From: Saccharicrinis aurantiacus
Lineage (GTDB): Bacteria > Bacteroidota > Bacteroidia > Bacteroidales > Marinilabiliaceae
Assembly: GCF_001660705.2 (NCBI RefSeq)
Contig: NZ_LYBV02000046.1
Location: forward strand, 1 to 64,000
Direction: 5' to 3'
DNA: 64,000 nt
Numbering within the stretch: the stretch's first letter is position 1; every line of letters begins with the position of its first letter. Positions 57,380 through 64,000 of the stretch are shown here, in pieces. Below the pieces are notes generated by a model that searched no databases, was not told where the DNA came from, and worked only from the letters and a program-made list of their open reading frames with translations. A program made the position numbers and the translations under genes.

Positions 57380-58129
57380 TTGAAGATTAAAAGAATTTTG
57401 GTTTCACAGCCAAAGCCACAGACCGAAAAATCTCCATATTTCGAATTAGCGGAAAAAAACAATGTAAAAATTGATTTTAGACCATTCATTCAAGTTGAGA
57501 GCGTACCTACAAAAGAGTTTCGAACGCAGAAGATTAATATCCTTGATCACTCTGCTGTAATTTTCACAAGCCGTACGGCAATTGACAATTTCTTTAGAGT
57601 TGCTGAAGAAATGAGGGTTACTGTACCTGATGACATGAAATACTTCTGTATTAATGAAGCAACGGCTTACTATCTTCAAAAATACATTGTTTACCGTAAA
57701 AGAAAAATTTTCCATTCAACAGGTAAATTTCCTGACTTAGTAGATGTGATTAAGAAGCATAAGGACGAAACATTCCTTGTACCTCTTTCTGATATTCATA
57801 AGCAAGAGATTCCAGAGTTATTGGAGAAAAATAAGATTAAGTATTCAAAAGCTATTTTATATCGTACTGTTAGCAGTGACTTAAGCGATTTAAAAGACAT
57901 TGATTATGATATAGTTGTTTTCTTTAGTCCATCTGGAATTACAAGTTTGTTACAAAACTTCCCTAATTGGAACCAGGATGAGACAATTATTGCAACTTTT
58001 GGTCCGGCAACAGCTAAAGCAGTTACTAATGCTGGATACAGATTAGATATTCAGGCTCCAATGCCAAAAGCTCCATCAATGACAATGGCTTTAGAGCAGT
58101 TTATCAAGCAGCACAACAAAGGCAAATAA
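57380..58129 (+). CDS. Uroporphyrinogen-III synthase family protein
   Basis: 249 aa, TTG start giving MKIKRILVSQPKP, which matches other Bacteroidota members. VIFTSRTAIDNFFR (about 54-67) and VVFFSPSGITSLL, TFGPATAKA (about 172-215) are HemD-fold motifs. HemD closes the tetrapyrrole ring to uroporphyrinogen III. No other heme genes adjoin, so enzymatic identity is likely but not proven. Confidence 0.85.
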   Translation: MKIKRILVSQPKPQTEKSPYFELAEKNNVKIDFRPFIQVESVPTKEFRTQKINILDHSAVIFTSRTAIDNFFRVAEEMRVTVPDDMKYFCINEATAYYLQKYIVYRKRKIFHSTGKFPDLVDVIKKHKDETFLVPLSDIHKQEIPELLEKNKIKYSKAILYRTVSSDLSDLKDIDYDIVVFFSPSGITSLLQNFPNWNQDETIIATFGPATAKAVTNAGYRLDIQAPMPKAPSMTMALEQFIKQHNKGK

Positions 58130-58154
58130 ACTACAACAAAAGATATATTTAATA

Positions 58155-58183
58155 AAAGGGCATTATTTAATGCCCTTTTTTAC
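58155..58183 (+). terminator. Intrinsic terminator after the HemD-like gene
   Basis: AAAAGGGCATTA / TAATGCCCTTTTTT, perfect stem with small loop. It overlaps an in-frame ATG at 58170 of the rnpA frame, so rnpA must start later. Confidence 0.9.
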
Positions 58184-58205
58184 TCTATATAAACAAGCAA
58201 ATAGA

Positions 58206-58607
58206 ATGAACACAGACAACTTTTCGTTCCCTAAATCCGAAAGACTGTGCAGCCATAATGTTATTAACGATGTATTCAGCTCGGGAAAGGCTTTTGTTTG
58301 TTATCCTTTTAGAGTAATTTATTTAGATACTGAGTTACCACAGGATGTACATTCTCAGGTATTGTTCTCTGTTGGGAAACGAAAATTTAAAAGAGCTGTA
58401 CACCGAAACTTATTAAGAAGGCGAAGTAAAGAAGCATATAGACTGCACCGACAAGGCTTACAAACATTACTTAAAGAAAAAAATCAACAAATTGCGATTG
58501 CAATGGTTTATATATCATCAAGTAAAATGTCGTATGATAGTATTGAAAAAGGTATGATTAAAGCCTTGGATAAATTATGCCAGAAGCTCAGTGAACCCAA
58601 TGATTAG
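58206..58607 (+). CDS. rnpA: Ribonuclease P protein component
   Basis: 133 aa from ATG 58206, chosen because the longer start (58170) lies inside the terminator stem of the gene before. [25 protein letters not shown] (about 62-86) is the RNR motif that binds RNase P RNA. It assists 5' processing of tRNA. The usual neighbour rpmH is absent here. It overlaps yidD by 8 bp. Confidence 0.94.
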   Translation: MNTDNFSFPKSERLCSHNVINDVFSSGKAFVCYPFRVIYLDTELPQDVHSQVLFSVGKRKFKRAVHRNLLRRRSKEAYRLHRQGLQTLLKEKNQQIAIAMVYISSSKMSYDSIEKGMIKALDKLCQKLSEPND

Positions 58608-58854
58608 TTTCTTTCAACATATTGGATTTTGGATTAAAAGGTTCTTTACCTTCATTTTGATAATTCCCATTAAAATATATCAATATACCATATCTCCAAT
58701 GTTAGGAGCATCATGCAGGTACACACCAAGTTGTTCTGCCTATTCTATACAAGCGCTTAAAAAACATGGCCCTATTAAAGGTCTTTACCTTGCCATTAAA
58801 CGTATATTAAGCTGTAACCCGTGGGGCGGACACGGACATGATCCCGTTCCATAA
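58600..58854 (+). CDS. yidD: Membrane protein insertion efficiency factor YidD
   Basis: 84 aa from ATG 58600 (a GTG at 58591 is also in frame). Amphipathic/hydrophobic start, then [19 protein letters not shown] and [16 protein letters not shown], the unmistakable YidD motifs. It helps YidC insert membrane proteins. Coupled to rnpA, as in most bacteria. Confidence 0.96.
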   Translation: MISFFQHIGFWIKRFFTFILIIPIKIYQYTISPMLGASCRYTPSCSAYSIQALKKHGPIKGLYLAIKRILSCNPWGGHGHDPVP

Positions 58855-58920
58855 TCAATGCGAAAGCATATTGTTATTAAAGTAAAAAGATTATTTTCGT
58901 ACAAAATAAAATCAAAAGCA

Positions 58921-59259
58921 ATGGATTCTACCAGGCAAAAAAAAGTAAATAGATTACTCGAAAAAGAAATAAGCCAAATATTTATACAAGAAGCTAGAGT
59001 ATTAACCTTAGGAACAATGGTTTCTGTTTCTAAAGTTCGTATTTCACCAGATTTAGGAATGGCAAAAGTTTACCTTAGCATATTCCCATCTAAAAATGCA
59101 GCTAATGTAATTGAAGAAATTAAAACAAAAGGTGGCCTAGTGCGTAAAGCATTAGGAATGAAAGCGGGAAAACAACTAAGAGTTATTCCTGATTTACAAT
59201 TCTTTTTAGATGATTCATTAGATTATCTTGAAAATATTGACCGCTTACTAAAAGAATAA
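58921..59259 (+). CDS. rbfA: Ribosome-binding factor A
   Basis: 112 aa from ATG 58921. MDSTRQKKVNRLLEKEISQI is the family start; the frame's earlier ATG at 58858 would add 21 basic residues that do not belong to the domain. VSVSKVRISPDLGMAKVYLS and LRVIPDLQFFLDDS complete RbfA, a late maturation factor of the 30S subunit. Confidence 0.94.
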   Translation: MDSTRQKKVNRLLEKEISQIFIQEARVLTLGTMVSVSKVRISPDLGMAKVYLSIFPSKNAANVIEEIKTKGGLVRKALGMKAGKQLRVIPDLQFFLDDSLDYLENIDRLLKE

Positions 59260-59261
59260 CA

Positions 59262-60089
59262 ATGCAATACGACCCAATAAAACGTAGTTTAGGAAAAGTA
59301 TTTAATAGCACACCTTCGCTCCGACGTGTATTTTATAAACTGCTCGACCTCTTGCTTCTTCGCTCATGGCACATCAGAAAAGAAATAAAGCGATGGTCGA
59401 AAAAAGTAGGTAACGAACTTAATGTATTGGATGCAGGTTCAGGCTTTGGCCAGTATGTTTACTTCCTATCTGGGATAAATAAGAAATGGAATATAACTGG
59501 CGTTGATGTTAAGAATGAACAGATTGCTGATTGTAATCAATTCTTCACAAAAATAAACCGACAAGAGCAGGTAAAATTTAAATTTGCCGACTTAACTAAG
59601 TTTGAAGAAAAAGATAAATACGACTTAGTTGTTTCTGTAGATGTGATGGAGCACATTGAAGACGACGAAGCCGTTTTTAAAAACCTTTATCAGGCAATGA
59701 ACCTTGGAGGTATGATTTTAATATCAACCCCAAGTGACCAAGGCGGATCTGATGCACATCATCACGACGCTGAGCACGATGATGGTGTAACAGGCTTTAT
59801 CGACGAGCATGTTCGCGATGGATATAATATGCAAGAAATTGTTCAAAAACTTAAGAAGGCAGGGTTTAGAGATGTAGATGCCAGATATTCGTATGGAATA
59901 CCCGGTAAAATATCATGGAAATTATCTATGAAATATCCAATTATCATGCTTAATGCTACTAAAGCATTTTTCATTTTATTACCCTTCTACTATTTAATAA
60001 CTTTCCCTTTTTGTTTATTGCTAAATGCAATTGATGTTGCAAAAACCCATAAAAGTGGAACTGGCTTAATTGTTAAAGCTTTCAAATAA
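59262..60089 (+). CDS. SAM-dependent methyltransferase
   Basis: 275 aa class I methyltransferase. SAM motif NVLDAGSGFGQYVYFLSG (about 53-70), acidic residue in TGVDVKNEQI, and DLVVSVDVMEHIEDDEAVF (about 125-143). HHHDAEHDDGVTGFIDEHVRDGY in the loop is unusual in its richness in His and Asp. A hydrophobic C-terminal segment (about 235-258) may attach it to the membrane. Substrate unknown. 2 bp after rbfA, 7 bp before the permease gene. Confidence 0.82.
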   Translation: MQYDPIKRSLGKVFNSTPSLRRVFYKLLDLLLLRSWHIRKEIKRWSKKVGNELNVLDAGSGFGQYVYFLSGINKKWNITGVDVKNEQIADCNQFFTKINRQEQVKFKFADLTKFEEKDKYDLVVSVDVMEHIEDDEAVFKNLYQAMNLGGMILISTPSDQGGSDAHHHDAEHDDGVTGFIDEHVRDGYNMQEIVQKLKKAGFRDVDARYSYGIPGKISWKLSMKYPIIMLNATKAFFILLPFYYLITFPFCLLLNAIDVAKTHKSGTGLIVKAFK

Positions 60090-60096
60090 TTACTGA

Positions 60097-61329
60097 ATGA
60101 AGCTGTCTTTTGAAATAGCATTAAAATTTCTGTTTGGTAAAAAGTCGAAAGGGATAATTAATGTTATTTCAACCATTTCTATTATTGGAGTATCGGTAGG
60201 TACAATTGCATTACTAATGGTTCTGTCCGTTTTTAACGGACTTCACGGCCTAATTGGAAACTTATATGGTTCGTTTGATTCTGATATTAAAGTTACACTA
60301 AACGAAGGCAAATACTTTTCAACTGATTCCTTAAACCTTGATGCCATAAATCAACTTGAGGAGGTTACTTACATTGCCCCTGTTATTGAAGATAATGCTT
60401 TACTCAAGTATAAAGACAGACAAGTAACCGGTATTATTATGGGGGTTGATTCTAACTTTGTTAGAGTTAGTAAACTAGATTCCATAATTTATAACGGCAA
60501 ATTTGAACTAAAAAGTAAAGATGGCTATGGTGGGATTATTGGTTACGTGTTAGCCGACCAACTAAATGTACGCACTAGCTTTCTTACTCCTTTAATGATT
60601 TATGTTCCTGATAGGAATAAGAAAATAAATCTTGCTAGACCTAACGAGGCTTTTAAATCGCATTACATACATCCAAAAGGAGTGTTTTTAGTGAAGCAAA
60701 TGGAGTATGATTCTAAATACCTCATTATTGATATTGACTTGGCACGTAGACTACTTAAATATTCAAACTCTGAAGTAACGTCTTTATCAATTTCCTTAAA
60801 TCCATCCTATAATATTAGCTCTGCCCAGAGAAGAATTGAATCAATACTAGGGAGTTCATTTAATGTGCAAAACAGGCAAGAGCAACATGCCAGCTTTTAT
60901 AAAATGATGCGCATTGAAAAGATAATGGCCTATCTGATTTTATGCTTCATTTTGATTATTGCAACCTTCAATTTAATTGGAACCATGTCGATGCTGATAT
61001 TTGATAAAAAAGAAAGCATCACAACTTTAAAAAGTATGGGCGCCAATCAAAAATTAGTGACACGCATTTTCTTACTTGAAGGTTGGTTAATCTCATTAAT
61101 CGGAGTAATATCGGGTCTTGTAGTAGGGGTTGTTTTAATTCTAATTCAAGAATATTTTGGGGTTATTCATTTTAGTGGAGGTGGTAATTTTGTTGTAGAT
61201 GCTTATCCGGTTAAACTTGAAATATTAGATATATTCACAACACTTGCAACAGTAACCACAATTGGATTCTTAGCTACACTTTATCCTGTTAAAGTAATTG
61301 TAAAAAGATATTTTAAGGGAGAGGCGTAA
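60097..61329 (+). CDS. LolC/LolE-type ABC permease (FtsX fold)
   Basis: 410 aa. A first membrane helix at about 20-45 (IINVISTISIIGVSVGTIALLMVLSVFNG), a periplasmic domain to about 270, then three helices (about 272-298, 320-350, 370-395). This is the MacB/FtsX-type topology of lipoprotein-release permeases. The matching LolD-type ATPase is not in the neighbourhood. Probably sorts lipoproteins to the outer membrane. Confidence 0.88.
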   Translation: MKLSFEIALKFLFGKKSKGIINVISTISIIGVSVGTIALLMVLSVFNGLHGLIGNLYGSFDSDIKVTLNEGKYFSTDSLNLDAINQLEEVTYIAPVIEDNALLKYKDRQVTGIIMGVDSNFVRVSKLDSIIYNGKFELKSKDGYGGIIGYVLADQLNVRTSFLTPLMIYVPDRNKKINLARPNEAFKSHYIHPKGVFLVKQMEYDSKYLIIDIDLARRLLKYSNSEVTSLSISLNPSYNISSAQRRIESILGSSFNVQNRQEQHASFYKMMRIEKIMAYLILCFILIIATFNLIGTMSMLIFDKKESITTLKSMGANQKLVTRIFLLEGWLISLIGVISGLVVGVVLILIQEYFGVIHFSGGGNFVVDAYPVKLEILDIFTTLATVTTIGFLATLYPVKVIVKRYFKGEA

Positions 61330-61345
61330 AAAGATCTTGATTATT

Positions 61346-61885
61346 TTAAAGTTTAAAAAGGCTCAACTGTTGATTTGGTAGGGCATCCTCCAAACTCAAT
61401 AGTTTTTTCTTAGCAGGTAAGCCTCCTGCATAACCAGTTAAACTACCATCGGCACCTATTATTCTGTGGCACGGAATAATAATTGAAATGGCATTGGCAC
61501 CATTTGCAGACGCAACTGCTCTGATCGCTTTTTCGTTTCCTAATTTTTTTGAAAGTTGAAGATAGGAGCACGTTTCCCCATAAGGGATTGTAAGGAGTTG
61601 ATCCCAAACACGCTTTTGAAATCCGGTACCAATTGGTAATAATGGAACATCAAACACCTTGCGCTCACCCGAAAAATATTCTTTAAACTGAGCTATAGTA
61701 ACATCTAACAAATCAGATTCACCAACAGTATAACAACAATCAAGAGCCTCTTGTATTCTCTTATCAACCGCGTCTCTCATTTTACGATAACGCCAATCGC
61801 AAATACACAACTTCCCACTGTATTCTCCTAAAATTAATTCTCCTACAGGCGATTGATAATACTTTATGGTAATAGAGCTAGCCAT
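61346..61885 (-). CDS. ogt: Methylated-DNA-protein-cysteine methyltransferase
   Basis: 179 aa. The acceptor cysteine is in IPCHRIIGADGSLTGYAGG (about 137-155), preceded by IPYGETCSYLQLSKKLG and the helix-turn-helix with the Arg finger (AIRAVASANG). It removes alkyl groups from O6 of guanine irreversibly. No AraC-type Ada domain is attached. 3 bp after dusB. Confidence 0.95.
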   Translation of the reverse strand: MASSITIKYYQSPVGELILGEYSGKLCICDWRYRKMRDAVDKRIQEALDCCYTVGESDLLDVTIAQFKEYFSGERKVFDVPLLPIGTGFQKRVWDQLLTIPYGETCSYLQLSKKLGNEKAIRAVASANGANAISIIIPCHRIIGADGSLTGYAGGLPAKKKLLSLEDALPNQQLSLFKL

Positions 61886-61888
61886 AAA

Positions 61889-62887
61889 CTAACTCCTTAC
61901 ATCAGAAATTTCGTTGGGATATTTATCCTTAATCTCATTTAAACAAGTATGTACCTCTTCCGCCGTGTTGGCTCTAAGCATTTTAATTTTTAGATCTCTA
62001 AAATCGCGCAAACCTTTAAACGAAATTGCCAAATGACGACGCATATGCAATATCCCTCTACGTTCGCCTAACCATTCAATGCTATTATTCAGATGCTCAC
62101 GTATCATTTCAACATGCTCTGGTATTTTTGGCAAATCGAGTAATTCACCAGTTTCTAAGTAATGTCTGATTTCTCTAAAGATCCAAGGACGACCAATGGT
62201 AGGTCTGCCTATCATAAGAGCATCAACACCATATCTATCCAAATAATCTTTCGCTTTTTGCGGATGTGTTATATCCCCGTTACCAATGATAGGAATATTC
62301 ATACGAGGATTATTCTTCACCTCACCTATCAAAGTCCAGTCTGCCTCGCCATTGTACATTTGAGCTCGTGTTCTTCCGTGAATTGCCAAAGCCTGAATAC
62401 CAGTATCCTGAAGTTGTTCAGCAACATCAACAATAATCTTAGAATCCTCGTCCCAACCCAAACGTGTTTTAACAGTAACCGGTAAGTTAACCGCTTTCAC
62501 AATCTGAGTAGTCATATCAATCATCTTCGGAATATCGCGAAGCATTCCTGAGCCAGCACCTTTTGTTGCGATTTTTTTAACCGGGCAACCAAAATTGATA
62601 TCAATCAACTCCGGTTTAGCTTGCTCTGCAATTTTAGCAGCTTCAACCATTGCCTCAATATCTTTTCCATATAATTGAATAGCTACTGGGCGTTCCTCAT
62701 CAAATATCTTGAGTTTACGCTGTGTTTTTTCAATGCTACGAATTAATGCATCTGCAGATACAAATTCAGTATACATTAAATCGGCACCATATTTTTTACA
62801 CAATAGTCTAAACGAAGGATCTGTAACATCCTCCATGGGCGCTAATAAAAGCGGATGCTCTCGTAATTGTAAATTTCCTATCTTCAC
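61889..62887 (-). CDS. dusB: tRNA-dihydrouridine synthase
   Basis: 332 aa, GTG start overlapping the last base of the upstream stop. LLAPMEDVTDPSFR (about 14-27), catalytic cysteine in INFGCPVKKI (about 97-106), AIHGRTRAQMYNG and GNGDI / MIGRPTIGRPW: FMN-binding TIM barrel of the Dus family, DusB subgroup. It reduces uridines in tRNA D-loops. Confidence 0.94.
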   Translation of the reverse strand: MKIGNLQLREHPLLLAPMEDVTDPSFRLLCKKYGADLMYTEFVSADALIRSIEKTQRKLKIFDEERPVAIQLYGKDIEAMVEAAKIAEQAKPELIDINFGCPVKKIATKGAGSGMLRDIPKMIDMTTQIVKAVNLPVTVKTRLGWDEDSKIIVDVAEQLQDTGIQALAIHGRTRAQMYNGEADWTLIGEVKNNPRMNIPIIGNGDITHPQKAKDYLDRYGVDALMIGRPTIGRPWIFREIRHYLETGELLDLPKIPEHVEMIREHLNNSIEWLGERRGILHMRRHLAISFKGLRDFRDLKIKMLRANTAEEVHTCLNEIKDKYPNEISDVRS

Positions 62888-63486
62888 TATTCAACCAATA
62901 AATTGTCAATTACTTGTTTTACTTTATCACTATGCCATTTAGCGGCTCCTGTTTTACTTAGAATAATCTCACCTTTTTTTGAAATGAGATAAGTAACTGG
63001 GATACTTTTACTTTGTAAAATATCAGACACAGGATCAATGGCCGTATATACAGGCAAGCTTAATCCTCTTTTAGTCATAAAAGGATTAATCATATTAAAA
63101 CCTTCGTTTGTAATTAGCACAAACTCTACCCTATCGCCATATTCATCATATAACTTTTGAAGCGATGGCATTTCAGCAACACACGGCGGACACCATGTTG
63201 CCCAAAAGTTGAGTAATACAACCTTTCCTTTATTCTCGGAAAAGTTAATTGCGATGCCATCCTTATCCTGATACCTCCAATTATAATCAACATCAGCTAG
63301 TGAGTTAATTTTCTTCTCCACCTTAGGTGCAGTCATCGTATATCTAATTACTGAAGAACTAATCACCTTGCGCGTTGTAGGATTAAGCATAGCTAAAAAC
63401 AAAGCCAAAAAAACAAAATCGAGCACAATCCCTGCCTTTGTTTTTCGGTCTCTATATTTCTCCCATTGTTCTTTTAAAAATCCCAT
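62887..63486 (-). CDS. TlpA-like membrane-anchored thioredoxin
   Basis: 199 aa. One N-terminal membrane helix (about 21-38), then a thioredoxin fold with active site FWATWCPPC (about 93-101) in the AhpC/TSA-Redoxin pattern; cis-Pro in SIPVTYLI. It faces the periplasm and probably reduces disulfides, for example in cytochrome maturation. In one minus-strand run with dusB and ogt (1-bp overlap). Confidence 0.9.
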   Translation of the reverse strand: MGFLKEQWEKYRDRKTKAGIVLDFVFLALFLAMLNPTTRKVISSSVIRYTMTAPKVEKKINSLADVDYNWRYQDKDGIAINFSENKGKVVLLNFWATWCPPCVAEMPSLQKLYDEYGDRVEFVLITNEGFNMINPFMTKRGLSLPVYTAIDPVSDILQSKSIPVTYLISKKGEIILSKTGAAKWHSDKVKQVIDNLLVE

Positions 63487-63502
63487 CTGAATTGGTTTTA
63501 AC

Positions 63503-63988
63503 TTAACCTATCTTTTTTGTTACCATCCACGTTGGCCACTTCATACTTGTATGTGTTTTGCCAACAGTAGTTTTAAAGCTTACGCTGATGTTTTTGAATT
63601 GACTTAATCCTTCAACATTATCGTAAAACTTTTGAATATCAACATTAAACTTATGACCCACACCCGAAACTAAAGTTAGAGGAAAATAATTTACCCCGCC
63701 CATATTTTTAATAACAAACTCACGCTTCTTGCTTCCTTTATGGAAGATTAAAACAGGATTTTCGAAATTAATAGCTTCCTTTTTGTGATTAATAAGTACA
63801 ACCTGAGCTATTAATTTACCCGTACTTCGTTGCTTTGCAAAACTAAGTTTTACTATAACTACCTTCGGAAATAATTTTTCGAGATAGCCATAACGTTTGG
63901 CCACAAAAAATGCCAAAACCAAACCAATCATTATCATTAACGAATTAATATCGTTACTATGCGATGGCTCGTTCGTTGGTGCCTCCAT
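63503..63988 (-). CDS. Unknown protein with one membrane helix
   Basis: 161 aa. A short polar start, one membrane helix at about 17-33, then a strand-rich domain (VVIVKLSFAKQRSTGKLIAQVVLIN, ending PTWMVTKKIG). Not recognised. First gene seen of the run with the TlpA-like gene (16-bp gap); it lies 12 bp from the right edge, so more of the operon may be outside. Confidence 0.65.
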   Translation of the reverse strand: MEAPTNEPSHSNDINSLMIMIGLVLAFFVAKRYGYLEKLFPKVVIVKLSFAKQRSTGKLIAQVVLINHKKEAINFENPVLIFHKGSKKREFVIKNMGGVNYFPLTLVSGVGHKFNVDIQKFYDNVEGLSQFKNISVSFKTTVGKTHTSMKWPTWMVTKKIG

Positions 63989-64000
63989 ACCCTGTATTGA

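Noticed and set aside
58170-58205. ATG 58170 as rnpA start
   Set aside because: It falls in the stem of the preceding intrinsic terminator; ATG 58206 gives a normal RnpA.

Overview
This window comes from a low-GC member of the Bacteroidota, most likely a gliding or marine Bacteroidales/Marinilabiliales-type bacterium (the order is a guess). It carries the core type IX secretion/gliding locus (porP/sprF, gldK, gldL, gldM, gldN). It uses Bacteroidota-type promoters (TTTG, about 19 nt, TAnnTTTG) and has phylum-typical families (HU-CCDC81/SPOR protein, DUF4271, YfhO, TPR-TM-HTH regulator). I see no tRNA, rRNA, CRISPR array, transposase, integrase or phage gene. Almost everything is chromosomal housekeeping.

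Layout. 0-2.3 kb: mlaE-mlaF plus an unknown gene (minus strand). 2.4-3.4 kb: mannose-1-phosphate guanylyltransferase. 3.5-9.3 kb: T9SS operon, read from porP to gldN. 9.5-13.1 kb: topA followed by an arginase-fold protein that has lost half of its metal ligands. 13.4-15.8 kb: class A penicillin-binding protein. 16.0-18.9 kb: rplM-rpsI-rpsB-tsf. 19-28.9 kb: guaC, a TtcA-like enzyme, galE, a SPOR protein, metG, a candidate structured RNA, an LD-carboxypeptidase, efp and an RsbU-like phosphatase. 29-35.5 kb: YfhO protein, a membrane TPR-HTH regulator and, divergent from it, a small secreted acidic peptide, a two-TM protein and a membrane MutS-like protein with a broken ATPase. 35.5-38.5 kb: tsaB, DUF3108, yraN, yjbR, DUF502. 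38.5-43.6 kb: epimerase, OsmC, riboflavin synthase, tyrS and two unknown genes. 43.6-44.25 kb: a gene-free stretch packed with DnaA-box-like 9-mers in two modules exactly 306 bp apart, my best candidate for oriC. 44.26-50.4 kb: complete late biotin pathway, bioB-bioA-bioF-bioG-bioC-bioD. 50.5-57.4 kb: envelope and unknown genes. 57.4-61.3 kb: hemD-like, rnpA, yidD, rbfA, methyltransferase, LolC/E-like permease. 61.3-64 kb: ogt, dusB, TlpA-like thioredoxin, unknown.

Main points for follow-up: the origin-like module pair at 43.7-44.24 kb; the conserved-looking structured RNA at about 25.74-25.86 kb; the pseudo-arginase between topA and the T9SS locus; the regulator/peptide/degenerate MutS cluster at 31.6-35.5 kb; the intrinsic terminator lying 5 nt upstream of the bioB start, together with a palindrome over the promoter of the gene before it; and a nearly perfect 64-bp loopless palindrome at 18.96-19.02 kb. 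All family calls come from reading motifs by eye; no database search was run.
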